Shown here: positions 52,269-60,694 of the stretch, in pieces | Position numbering within the stretch: the stretch's first letter is position 1 | Layout: every line of letters begins with the position of its first letter | Origin: Candidatus Halobonum tyrrellensis G22 | GTDB lineage: Archaea; Halobacteriota; Halobacteria; Halobacteriales; Haloferacaceae | Assembly: GCF_000495475.1 (NCBI RefSeq) | Contig: NZ_ASGZ01000060.1 | Span: forward strand, 62,001-126,000 | Reading direction: 5' to 3' | DNA length: 64,000 nt | Translations under genes and position numbers: made by a program | The notes under the pieces: model-generated | Databases searched by the model: none | The model's input: only the letters and a program-made list of their open reading frames with translations | Told to the model about the DNA's origin: nothing

Positions 52269-53866
52269 GCACGCTCCGCGACAACTGGCGGGTCGGCCTG
52301 CTGGTCGTGGTGCTTTTGCTGTCGACGGTGTTCCTGTTCGCGCCCGGGTTCGCGGGCGGGGCCGAGACGCCGGCCGCGCCCGCCAACGGGACGGCGGGCA
52401 ACGCGACCGACGGCTCGCTGACCAACCTGAAGTACGGGCTCCAGCTGTCGGGCGGGACCCGCATCCGCGCGCCGCTGGTGGGCGTCACCGCCGAGGGCGT
52501 CGAGTTCGGCAACGCCACGCCCGCGCAGGTCGAGCGGACCGTCGCGGGCGAGATAACGGGGGTCGGCGCGACCGACCTGATCGCGCGCCGGACCACCCAG
52601 ACGACCGGCACGGTCGAACTCGTCACGGAGAACGCCTCCCAGGACACGCTGACCGCGGCGCTCGACGCCGCGGGCTACTCCTACGAGACGGTCGGCGACG
52701 GCGTGACGGAGGCGACCCTAGAGGAGACGGTGAACGTGCTCCAGTCGAAGATCAACGAGGCGGGGCTGTCGGGCGGCGACGTCCAGACGGTGACGACCGC
52801 CGGCGGGCAGACGTTCGTCCGGGTGCAGGTGCCCAACCAGGACCGCAGCGACGTGCTCGACCTGGTGAACTCCCGCGGGACCGTCCAGGTGCTCGCGTAC
52901 CACCCCGTCGAGCGGAACGGGTCGACCACCTACGTCAACACGACCGTCCTGACCCAGAGCGACTTCCAGCGGATCGGCAGCGCACAGCAGGGGTCGCCCT
53001 CGACCGGCGGTCGGCCGTTCGTGCAGGTTGCGGTCCGCCAGGAGCGCGCCACCGAGGTCCAGCAGACGCTGATCGACACGGGGGTCGCCCGGACCGGCGG
53101 GACGACGTGTACCTTCCAGGCCAACCCCAACGGGACGCAGCCGTGTCTCCTGTTGGTCCGCGACGGCCGGGTCGTCAACTCGTTCGGGATGGGGAGCGAC
53201 CTCGCCGCCCCGATGCAGTCGGGCGAGTGGGCCGAGGACCCGACGTTCATCCTGCTGACGACCAACTTCTCGGACGCCCAGCAGGTCGCGGTCGACCTGC
53301 GCGCGGGGGCGCTGCCGGCCCAACTCGACGTCGGCCCGAACGGCTCGGGGAGTTCGTCGTACATCTCGCCCGCGCAGGGTGAGGACTTCAAACGCGACTC
53401 GCTGATCATCGGGCTGCTCGCGGTGCTGACGGTCAGCGTCGTGGTGTTCTTCCGCTACGGCGAGGTGGAGGTCGCCGCACCGATGGTGGTGACCGCGATG
53501 GCCGAGGTGTACGCCCTACTCGGGTTCGCGGCGCTGATACAGTACCCGCTCGACCTGTCGGTGATCGCGGGGTTCATCGCGGTGATCGGGACCGGGGTGG
53601 ACGACCTGGTGATCATCGCCGACGAGGTGATGAGCGAGGGCGAGGTCAACAGCCGGCGCGTCTTCCAGTCCAGATTCAGGAAGGCGTTCTGGGTGATCGG
53701 CGCCGCCGCCGCGACCACGATCATCGCGATGTCGCCGCTGGCGGTGTTGTCGCTCGGCGACCTCCAAGGGTTCGCCATCTTCACCATCCTCGGCGTGTTG
53801 GTCGGCGTGCTCGTCACCCGGCCGGCGTACGGCGACATCCTCCGGTCGCTGCTGACCGGTCGCTGA
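52265..53866 (+). CDS. secD: Protein-export membrane protein SecD
   Basis: Partner of SecF. The 533-residue protein has one N-terminal helix and a long exterior region with P1-type repeats (SLTNLKYGLQLSGGTRIRAP is the D1 motif, NVLQSKINEAGLSGGDVQTV the next). A C-terminal block of five helices follows, with VIGTGVDDLVIIADEVMSEG as the D5-like motif. The length is typical of haloarchaeal SecD. Confidence 0.95.
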   Translation: MSTLRDNWRVGLLVVVLLLSTVFLFAPGFAGGAETPAAPANGTAGNATDGSLTNLKYGLQLSGGTRIRAPLVGVTAEGVEFGNATPAQVERTVAGEITGVGATDLIARRTTQTTGTVELVTENASQDTLTAALDAAGYSYETVGDGVTEATLEETVNVLQSKINEAGLSGGDVQTVTTAGGQTFVRVQVPNQDRSDVLDLVNSRGTVQVLAYHPVERNGSTTYVNTTVLTQSDFQRIGSAQQGSPSTGGRPFVQVAVRQERATEVQQTLIDTGVARTGGTTCTFQANPNGTQPCLLLVRDGRVVNSFGMGSDLAAPMQSGEWAEDPTFILLTTNFSDAQQVAVDLRAGALPAQLDVGPNGSGSSSYISPAQGEDFKRDSLIIGLLAVLTVSVVVFFRYGEVEVAAPMVVTAMAEVYALLGFAALIQYPLDLSVIAGFIAVIGTGVDDLVIIADEVMSEGEVNSRRVFQSRFRKAFWVIGAAAATTIIAMSPLAVLSLGDLQGFAIFTILGVLVGVLVTRPAYGDILRSLLTGR

Positions 53867-53927
53867 GCGCGCCACGCCCGCGCCGCCGGCGACGTTCTTT
53901 TCATCCGCGACGCCGTGGACGACGACG

Positions 53928-54302
53928 ATGCCCTCCGATACGAGTACGAGCACCGACCCGTCGGACCGCACCGACGTGGCCGACTCGCCCGACTCGCCGG
54001 GACCGACCCGGCGGACCGACGGCGGACGCGGGACGGACGACTCGCTGACCGAGGCGGACGTCGAACGGATCACGCGTCGGGTCGTCCGCGAGGAGATCGA
54101 GGAGTACGACCGTCGGAGCGGGTCGATCTGGACGATCCTCGCGGGCGTCGTCGTCGGCCTGTTCGTACTGCTTCCGGCGTCGAGCCTGTTCCTCTCGTCG
54201 CTTGCGGACGCGGGCGTCCCGGTGCCGGTCGTCGCCGGACTGGGACTGCTCGCGGCGGCCGCGCTGGTGGCGTACGGCTGGCGGCTGCCGCCGTTCCGCT
54301 GA
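53928..54302 (+). CDS. Small membrane-anchored protein with an acidic N-terminus, unknown function
   Basis: A 124-residue protein. Residues 1-45 are low-complexity and acidic, residues 45-65 form a charged helix (DVERITRRVVREEIEEYDRR), and two hydrophobic segments follow (about 68-90 and 98-118). It is 61 bases after secD, with a weak TATA-like CTTTTCAT in the gap. Its position suggests a link to secretion, but that is only context. Confidence 0.7.
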   Translation: MPSDTSTSTDPSDRTDVADSPDSPGPTRRTDGGRGTDDSLTEADVERITRRVVREEIEEYDRRSGSIWTILAGVVVGLFVLLPASSLFLSSLADAGVPVPVVAGLGLLAAAALVAYGWRLPPFR

Positions 54303-54638
54303 GCCGCCCCCGTCGATACCCGCCCTTCGAGTCGGTCGGGTCGCGTGACTGCGACCGCCGGTGGCTCCGACCCGGGCGGACCGCGCTTCGGCGTCTCCCC
54401 GCCGTCGACTACGCGTGACACCCACCGACGCGAGGCGAGCGTCGTCGGCGTTCGGGCGAGTTCGGTCGGTCTCTTCCCGCTGGAACCGTCCGGAGGCGAT
54501 CCGCCGTGACCGGCGGTACGCCCCGTTCGTCGCGACCGGGTGTTCGTCGCGACGTGTCTCGGCGTGTGAGACTCACCCGTCCGACCGCTCACCCGCGAGA
54601 CCGCGACGCGAACACTGGGGCGTCCGAGGGAATCGAGT
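54303..54638. other. Intergenic region between convergent genes
   Basis: 336 bases between the convergent small membrane gene and rnhB. Open frames on the plus strand here are Arg/Ser/Pro-rich and look like non-coding translations. I see no promoter, repeat or gene. Confidence 0.5.
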
Positions 54639-55298
54639 TCAGAAGTCGCCGAGCGCCGACTGCTCGGCGGCGGCCAGGAGGTCGTCGCAGGTGCTCCACG
54701 ACCGGCGCGCGCCGTCGGGCAGGTCGCCGTGCGCGCGGACGTACTCGCGGAGGAACGCTCTGGTCGTGGGATCGGAAGGGTAGCCGCTGCCCACGTCGGC
54801 GTCGTGCCGGTCGGCGAGCGAGGCCACCCGCGCGTCGCGTTCCACCTTGGCGACGACGCTCGCGGCGCCCACGACCGGGTACGACTCGTCGGCGCGGTGT
54901 TCGGCCGTCACGGTCACCTCCGTACCGGTGTCGGCGACCGCCTCGCGGACCCGCCGGCCGAACCGCGCGGCGTCGACGTCGCCCGCGTCGACGGTCAGGC
55001 GGTCGCCCGCGTCGGCGACGGCCGCGGCGGCCTCGGCCTGCGCCGCGACGGTCAGCGAGTTCATGTCGGTCGCGGGGTCGTCGATCCGACCCACCCCGAC
55101 GACGCCGACGCCGACCCGAATCTCGGGGTCCCCGCGGAGGCGGGTCGCCATCTCCTCGCGCCGGGCGGGCGCCACCCGTTTGGAGTCGTCCACGTCCGCT
55201 GGGAGCGCGTCGGGGTCGGCGCGGACCGCGGCCGCGACCATCGGGCCGAGCACCGGTCCCTTCCCCGCCTCGTCGACACCGACGACGATGCGTGACAC
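54639..55298 (-). CDS. rnhB: Ribonuclease HII
   Basis: It removes RNA from RNA-DNA hybrids and misincorporated ribonucleotides. The 219-residue protein has the four-acid active site: VGVDEAGKGPVLGP at the N-terminus (Asp and Glu), DAGDVDAARFG, and the downstream Asp in DADVGSGYPSDP. The hallmark ASVVAKVERDARV segment is present. It starts at GTG 55296-55298. A repeat-rich spacer lies upstream. Confidence 0.94.
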   Translation of the reverse strand: MSRIVVGVDEAGKGPVLGPMVAAAVRADPDALPADVDDSKRVAPARREEMATRLRGDPEIRVGVGVVGVGRIDDPATDMNSLTVAAQAEAAAAVADAGDRLTVDAGDVDAARFGRRVREAVADTGTEVTVTAEHRADESYPVVGAASVVAKVERDARVASLADRHDADVGSGYPSDPTTRAFLREYVRAHGDLPDGARRSWSTCDDLLAAAEQSALGDF

Positions 55299-55629
55299 GG
55301 GGTGACCGTCGCCGACGGTCGGCTAAGCCGTTTCGGAGTGGGTCGCCGAGCGAGCGACCGACGGGAGCGAACGAGGCGACGGAAGGACGGCGGCGAGGTC
55401 CGTGGGCCGAGCCGCCACCGAACTAGAAGAGCGACCGACGGGAGCGAACGAGGCGACGGATAGCCGGCGTGCACGAATCGCGGTGCGATTCGTGCGCTCA
55501 CGAGAGCAGTGATCTCGTGAACGGCGAGGTCTGTGGGCCGAGCCGCCACCGAAGCTAGAAGAACGGACGACCGGCGGGAGCGAGCGAGGCGATGGACGGG
55601 AGCGACACGGCCGGGCGCGGCGACTCCGC
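55299..55629. repeat. Intergenic repeat cluster with two hairpins
   Basis: A 331-base region between rnhB and the aminotransferase gene. A 32-base unit A (GAGCGACCGACGGGAGCGAA...) is exact at 55352-55383 and 55429-55460, and a weaker third copy is at 55567-55596. A ~40-base unit B (CGGCGAGGTCCGTGGGCCGA...) is at 55391-55430 and, with two changes, 55522-55562. Between them are a hairpin with an 11-bp stem and GGT loop (55471-55495) and a second with an 8-bp stem (55498-55520). The similar GC-rich GAGCGAACGAGG blocks are common between genes in haloarchaea. I see no coding frame. Confidence 0.8.
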
Positions 55630-56976
55630 TCAGGCGGTCGCGGCGTCGAGCGCCTCGGCGAAGACGTCACACACCTCGTCGACCTGCTCGCGTTCGATCA
55701 CCAGCGGCGGCAGGAAGCGGACGGTGCTCCCGTCGCGCCCGCCGAGTTCGACGACCACCCCGCGGTCGAAACAGGCCGAGCGGACCCGCTCGGCGAGGGC
55801 GGCGTCGGTGGGGCGGGCGCCGTACTCGTTCGGCTCCGCGTCGGCGTCGACGAGTTCGACGCCGAGCATCAGCCCCCTCCCCCGCACGTCGCCGACCGCG
55901 TCGCGCCCCTCGCCGATCCCCTCCAGTCGGTCGAGGAACCGCTCGCCCACGTCGGCGGCGTGACCCGGCAGGTCCTCGTCGACGATGTACTCGATGGTCG
56001 CGCGGCCCGCGGCCATCCCCAGTTGGTTGCCGCGGAACGTGCCGGTGTGTGCGCCCGCCTCCCACGCGTCGAGCCGTTCGTCGTACAGCACGACCGCGAG
56101 CGGAAGGCCGCCGCCGACCGCCTTCGACAGCGTCACCACGTCCGGCGTGATGCCCGCGCGTTCGAACGCGTACGTCGTCCCGCACCGGCCGAGTCCGGCC
56201 TGTATCTCGTCGACCACGAGCGGCACGTCGTGTTCGCGCGTGATCCGGCGGACCCCGCGGAGCCAGTCGTCCGAGGGGGGGAGCGTCCCGCCCTCGCCCT
56301 GGACGGGTTCGACGAACAGGCCCGCGGGGTCGGTGACGCCGCTTTCGGGGTTTTCGATCACCTCCTCGATTCGCCGGAGGATGGCGTCCTCGCCCGCCTC
56401 GCCGCCGAGTCCGAGCGGCGGTCGGTAGTCGTACGGGTACGGCAGGTGGTGGACGTCGCCCATCAGGTTGGGGATCGGCTCCTTCGCGGCGGTGTCGCCC
56501 GTCAGCGACAGCGAGCCGTGGGTCATCCCGTGGTACGCGCCCTGGAAGGCGAGCAGGCTCCGGTTGCCGGTCGCCGTCTTGACGAGTTTGGTCGCCGCCT
56601 CCACCGCGTCCGTGCCCGCGGGGCTACAGAACTGTACCTTCGCGCGGTCGGCGAACTCGTCGGGGAGGCTGTCGAACAGCGCGTCGACGAACCGCTCCTT
56701 GACGGGCGTGGTGATGTCGAGCGTGTGGAGCGGCCGCTTCGCGTCGAGCGTCTCGCGCATCGCGTCGACGGCGACCGGGTGGTTGTGTCCGAGCGCGAGC
56801 GTCCCGGCGCCCGCGAGACAGTCGTAGTAGCGGTTCCCGTCGACGTCGACGAGTTCGACGCCCTCCGCGCGGTCGATAGCCATCGGGAGTCCGCGGGGGT
56901 AGGTGCGCGCGCTCGACTCCCGGTCCGCCTGCTGGCCGAGCAGCGTCTCGTTGGTGTAGCCGTGGCCGTCGTCCAT
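55630..56976 (-). CDS. dat: Diaminobutyrate-2-oxoglutarate-type aminotransferase (class III)
   Basis: A PLP enzyme that probably makes 2,4-diaminobutyrate from aspartate semialdehyde. The 448-residue protein carries CLAGAGTLALGHNHPVAVDA, FCSPAGTDAVEAATKL, the Dat-like RPLHTLDITTPVKERFVDAL, LVVDEIQAGLGRCGTTYAFE and the PLP-binding lysine in VVTLSKAVGGGLPLAVVLYD. In haloarchaea Dat normally sits with a decarboxylase and siderophore synthetases; none is visible here. Other substrates, such as GABA or ornithine, cannot be excluded. ATG 56976. Confidence 0.8.
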   Translation of the reverse strand: MDDGHGYTNETLLGQQADRESSARTYPRGLPMAIDRAEGVELVDVDGNRYYDCLAGAGTLALGHNHPVAVDAMRETLDAKRPLHTLDITTPVKERFVDALFDSLPDEFADRAKVQFCSPAGTDAVEAATKLVKTATGNRSLLAFQGAYHGMTHGSLSLTGDTAAKEPIPNLMGDVHHLPYPYDYRPPLGLGGEAGEDAILRRIEEVIENPESGVTDPAGLFVEPVQGEGGTLPPSDDWLRGVRRITREHDVPLVVDEIQAGLGRCGTTYAFERAGITPDVVTLSKAVGGGLPLAVVLYDERLDAWEAGAHTGTFRGNQLGMAAGRATIEYIVDEDLPGHAADVGERFLDRLEGIGEGRDAVGDVRGRGLMLGVELVDADAEPNEYGARPTDAALAERVRSACFDRGVVVELGGRDGSTVRFLPPLVIEREQVDEVCDVFAEALDAATA

Positions 56977-57168
56977 GAGGGGGTTCCGAGAACGGGCGGG
57001 AAATCGATAGGCGCTGGGGTGGCGGAACGCCGCGACGGGTTTCGGCCGCGGCGGTCGGGACGGAACGGCCGACCGGCGGCCTGCGCCTCGCCGGGCAGTC
57101 GGCCCCCGACCGACCGCCGGACGGCGGTTCCCGCCCGGCCGAACGCGTCCGTCGGGTCCGACTGACGG

Positions 57169-58461
57169 TCAGTCGACGAAGAACTCGTCGTCCTCGAACG
57201 GTTCGTCCTCGCCTTCGACCGCGAGCACGTCGAGTTCGCTCACCGTCGCGCCGACGCCGAGCAGACCCGCGAGGCTGGGTTCCGTCCGGCCCTCGTCGCC
57301 GGATATCAGCTCCTTGATGTAGAGGCCGCCCTCGCCGTGGACCTCGACGGTGGCGTGGCGCGCGTCGACGAGTTCGCCCGACACCTCGTGTGCGACCCGG
57401 ATGCGGGTCTTGCCCGCCCGGCGGTGGTCGACGCGGTTCGGGGTGTACTGTTCGACCGTCGCGCCGTCGAGTTCCGTCAGCGCGTCGGCGAGTTCGTCCG
57501 CCTCGACGTCCGCGTCGAACGCGACGGCGGCGCGGTAGCGCTTGCTCGCGTCGAGCCGCTTCACCCGCTCGACCATCCCGTGGGTACAGCGGCGTAGCCC
57601 CTCGACTTCGACCTTCCCCTCGGCGAACGCGTTGACGTCCGCCTCCAACCGCCCGACGTCGATGTCGCGGCGGCGGGGCTCGTCCACCTCGACGACGAAC
57701 GGCCGGCCCGTGCCGAGCATCAGCGCGTCGACGTCCTCCCTGCCGGCGCCGTGGAAGGTGGAGTCGACGCCGTCCATCACGTCCTCGACGACCGGCGCGG
57801 TCAACTGCTCGACGCTCTCGGGGTAGAGGTAGCCCGTCCCCTCGCACGTCTCGCAGACGCCGCCGTCCGCGCGGCCGGTGCCGTGACAGTCCGAGCAGGG
57901 CCACTCCGTCTGGGGGATGTCCCGCTCCAGTTTGCGGTACCGGCCGTAGACGAACGCGGAGTTGACCGTCGTCTCCACCGTGTCCTCCGCGACGTCGAGG
58001 AGGAACTGCACGTCCGGGCGCTCGAACTCCACCTCCGCGCCCGTCAGCCGGCCGAACCGCTTGCCCACCTCGCGGTTGAACTCCTTGCGGAGCGGTTCGC
58101 CCGCGTCGGAGTCGAGTCCCGCGTCCGCGCGGAACAGGTCGCCGTTCTCCTCCAACAGCGGCGGGACGCGCGTGCCCACCTGGTAGCTGTCGAACTCGAC
58201 GCCTTCGACGGCGGCGGCGGCGCGGTCGGCCCAGTCGTCGAAGTCGGCGCAGACCCCCTCACACACCCAGCAGTCGGCGGTGTCGGCGGGTTGGAAGTCG
58301 GCGTCGTCCGCGAGCGCGACCGCGGTCCGGAGGCCGCGGCCCCGTTCGTCGTCGCCGAGGCCGAACGAGCGGTCGGCGAACGGGCGGCCGAGACAGTTGT
58401 CGCAGACCGGCCCGGTGGCGAGCAGGTCGCGGGCCGCCGCGAGGAGGCGAGCGTCGTCCAT
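57169..58461 (-). CDS. pus10: tRNA pseudouridine synthase Pus10
   Basis: It makes pseudouridine in the T-loop (position 54, and often 55) of archaeal tRNA. The 430-residue protein begins with a zinc-binding region (CDNC at residues 20-23, CWVC at 64-67), then a THUMP-like segment, and the catalytic GREDVDALMLGTGRPF near residue 240 with the essential Asp. Between them, residues 189-206 carry a second pair of Cys motifs, CSDC and CETC, each followed by a Gly-rich turn, which look like DnaJ-type zinc knuckles. The start at 58461 gives MDDARLLAAARDLL, the family N-terminus. Confidence 0.92.
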   Translation of the reverse strand: MDDARLLAAARDLLATGPVCDNCLGRPFADRSFGLGDDERGRGLRTAVALADDADFQPADTADCWVCEGVCADFDDWADRAAAAVEGVEFDSYQVGTRVPPLLEENGDLFRADAGLDSDAGEPLRKEFNREVGKRFGRLTGAEVEFERPDVQFLLDVAEDTVETTVNSAFVYGRYRKLERDIPQTEWPCSDCHGTGRADGGVCETCEGTGYLYPESVEQLTAPVVEDVMDGVDSTFHGAGREDVDALMLGTGRPFVVEVDEPRRRDIDVGRLEADVNAFAEGKVEVEGLRRCTHGMVERVKRLDASKRYRAAVAFDADVEADELADALTELDGATVEQYTPNRVDHRRAGKTRIRVAHEVSGELVDARHATVEVHGEGGLYIKELISGDEGRTEPSLAGLLGVGATVSELDVLAVEGEDEPFEDDEFFVD

Positions 58462-58723
58462 GCCGCCCCTCGTCGGGGCGCCCACTACCCTCTTTCGTTC
58501 GCCGGGTCCGACCCGCCGGCGTGTGCCGGCACCACCGCGGGGCGTACCGGCGGCCGGGCGGAACGTGGTCGGGACTGTCGACCACGGCGGCACGTCGACA
58601 CGTCCACGGTCGGTCGACGGGGCGGGCGGCGCGGAGGGGTCGGCCGTGTGGGTGTCCGGACGCGTCAGCGGGGTGGTCGGGGGTGGGTCGGCGGGCCGCG
58701 TCCGACGGCGTCCCGCGCCCCGG

Positions 58724-59062
58724 TCAGAGCGCGTCGGCCGCCGCGCCGTCGGCGGGGTCGGGCGGCACGCTCCGCACCGCGGCGACGCTCACGTCGGAGA
58801 CGCCGAACGCGTCGTCGAAGGCGGCTTCGAGAGCGGTCGCGTCGGCGTCGCCGTCGGCGTCGACGGCGAGCGTCGCCTCCACGTCGACCGTGAGGTCGTT
58901 GAGACCGGGCCGGATGCCGCGGAGGTCGACCGACTCGACGCCGCGGACGGCGTCGATGCGGCGGAGTTTCGTCTCGACGCCCGCGGCGAGGTCGCCGGGG
59001 GCGGAACGCGACACTGCGACTGTCATGCTGGCGTCGGCCAGTCGGCTGAGTTGGACCGACAT
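58724..59062 (-). CDS. Small conserved haloarchaeal protein, alternating alpha/beta
   Basis: A 112-residue protein with DASMTVAVSRSAPGDLAAGV, VETKLRRIDAVRGVESVDLR and GIRPGLNDLTVDVEATLAVD. The alternating strands and helices look like a ferredoxin-like fold, but I do not recognise the function. ATG 59060-59062 is preferred over ATG 59024-59026 because the first strand would otherwise be missing. It sits 262 bases downstream of the Pus10 start on the same strand. Confidence 0.65.
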   Translation of the reverse strand: MSVQLSRLADASMTVAVSRSAPGDLAAGVETKLRRIDAVRGVESVDLRGIRPGLNDLTVDVEATLAVDADGDADATALEAAFDDAFGVSDVSVAAVRSVPPDPADGAAADAL

Positions 59063-59674
59063 ACGCTCCCGGCGCGGGTCGAACGCGCCAGTCGGCCACT
59101 CCTCGCGCCGGGGCGCGAGTCGTTCCGGGGGAGTGGCCGCGTTCGCCGACGAGCGTGGGCGACACCGAACGGTAGGGGATGTAGAGAAGTCCGCCTCCGT
59201 TCGGGCGTACACCCGACGCGCGCCGGCTTACGCGGCGATGGAGGCGGACGGTACGTGGAGCCGAGTCCCCGTCTCCCCGTTCGCGTCGGCCGCTGCCGCC
59301 GCCGGGAAGGACCGCCACCCACCATAGCCGTCGCTGCCGAAGGCGGCAGACACGGCGATGAGTGCGGTGACGGGCATGGGTGACTCGTTCGACTCTCGTC
59401 GTACTCCACCGATGTCACCCGTCCAACTTAACGTTTCGCCAGCAGTGTCAACCGGTCACACGGCTGTGCGTTACCGGAATTTCTCGCCGGACCCCCGGCC
59501 TGCAGACGCCGACCGAAGGGCTTTCCGACCAAACCCGCTTGCTGAACTCACAATGCCGGAGTGTGTTACCTGTGGGATCACGAGTAGTGGGAGGTCGAAT
59601 CACGGCCGGCGTACGGTCGACGCCCGGCGGAACGGGCGGGACCACTCGGTCGCGTCAGGGAGCGCGGATTCCGA
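59063..59674. other. Long leader region of the TFB gene
   Basis: 612 bases divergent from the small conserved gene on the left, with TFB to the right. The last ~270 bases are clearly less GC-rich than the surroundings. CTTAACG at about 59428-59434 is the best TATA-like element for the plus strand and would leave a ~220-base leader before the TFB start. Within that leader lies a short frame with a CxxC motif (59553-59678). Confidence 0.5.
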
Positions 59675-59678
59675 GTGA
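59553..59678 (+). CDS. Possible small CxxC protein overlapping the TFB start
   Basis: A 41-residue frame from ATG 59553, starting MPECVTCGITSSGRSNHGRR and ending in SGSADSE. Its stop overlaps the TFB GTG (GTGA). MPEC-x-x-CG is the opening of small haloarchaeal zinc proteins that carry a second CxxC, but that second pair is missing here, so this could be a remnant or a leader peptide. Base composition is lower in GC than neighbouring genes. Confidence 0.3.
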   Translation: MPECVTCGITSSGRSNHGRRTVDARRNGRDHSVASGSADSE

Positions 59679-60625
59679 CGACGAGATACGGTCGCGAACG
59701 GGAGGACGAACGGAGCCCCGGCCCGGCGGCCGAGGAGGCCGACGAGGTCGACGAGGACGACCTGGTGCGGACGGAGGACGGCGAACTCATCGACGAGGAG
59801 TCCGGGCTGGTCGTCGAGGAGGACAACGTCGACCGGGGACCGGAGTGGCGCGCGTTCGACGCGACCGAGCGCGACGAGAAGAGCCGCGTCGGGTCGCCGA
59901 TGACCCAGACGATGCACGACAAGGGGCTGACCACGAGCATCGACTGGCGCAACCGCGACGCGGGCGGCAGCCAGCTCAGCGCCGAGAAGCGCTCGCAGGT
60001 CCAGCGGCTCCGAACCTGGCAGGAGCGCATCCGCACGCAGGACGCCGGCGAGCGCAACCTCCAACTCGCGCTCTCGGAGGTCGACCGGATGTCCTCGGCG
60101 CAGGGCGTCCCCAAGTCGGTCCGGGAGGTGGCGTCGGTCATCTACCGGCGCGCACTCTCGGAGGACCTCATCCGCGGCCGCTCCATCGAGGCGATGGCGA
60201 CGGCGTCGCTGTACGCCGCCTGCCGCCAGGAGGGGATCCCCCGCTCGCTCGACGACTTCGTCGGCGTCGCGCGGGTCGAGCGCCGCGAGATAGCGCGGGC
60301 GTACCGCTACATCTCGGGCGAGTTGAGCCTCGAACTCAGGCCGGTCGACCCCGCCGAGCACGTCCCGCGGTTCTGCTCGGAACTCGACCTCTCGGACGAC
60401 GTGGTGCGGCGCGCGAAGGCGATCGTCGAGGAGACGACCGCACAGGGGCTCCACGCGGGCAAGTCGCCCACCGGCTTCGCCGCGGCGGCGATCTACCTCG
60501 CGTCGATGCTGTCGAACGACAAGCGCACCCAGTCGGAGATCGCGGACGTCGCGGACGTGACCGTCGTGACGGTGCGCAACCGCTACAAGGAGCAGATGAA
60601 CGCACTCGACGTCGGCGACTTGTAG
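59675..60625 (+). CDS. Transcription initiation factor TFB lacking the zinc-ribbon cysteines
   Basis: A 316-residue TFB (TFIIB homologue), which bridges TBP-DNA and RNA polymerase. The linker DRGPEWRAFDATERDEKSRV and both cyclin repeats (LQLALSEVDRMSSAQGVPKS onward, and AKAIVEETTAQGLHAGKSPT onward) are intact, ending in a VTVRNRYKEQMN helix-turn-helix. In ordinary TFBs two CxxC pairs form an N-terminal zinc ribbon before GLVVEED. Here the region is DLVRTEDGELIDEESGLVVE, with Asp40 and Ser43 in the place of the second pair and no cysteine before residue 183. It starts at GTG 59675; no alternative start restores a ribbon. It probably still binds TBP-DNA, but contact with polymerase would differ (inference). 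Confidence 0.88.
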   Translation: MTTRYGREREDERSPGPAAEEADEVDEDDLVRTEDGELIDEESGLVVEEDNVDRGPEWRAFDATERDEKSRVGSPMTQTMHDKGLTTSIDWRNRDAGGSQLSAEKRSQVQRLRTWQERIRTQDAGERNLQLALSEVDRMSSAQGVPKSVREVASVIYRRALSEDLIRGRSIEAMATASLYAACRQEGIPRSLDDFVGVARVERREIARAYRYISGELSLELRPVDPAEHVPRFCSELDLSDDVVRRAKAIVEETTAQGLHAGKSPTGFAAAAIYLASMLSNDKRTQSEIADVADVTVVTVRNRYKEQMNALDVGDL

Positions 60626-60694
60626 CCGGCTATCATCGATGAGTTACGGACGAATATCCTTTTGGTTACACTCTAAAGACGAACAGGCGATCCC

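Noticed and set aside
54361-54783. A 140-codon plus-strand frame between the small membrane gene and rnhB
   Set aside because: Arg/Ser-rich translation that runs into rnhB on the opposite strand; no family pattern.
55352-55596. CRISPR array
   Set aside because: Repeats are few, of two different types, unevenly spaced and separated by hairpins rather than unique equal-length spacers; no cas genes are present.
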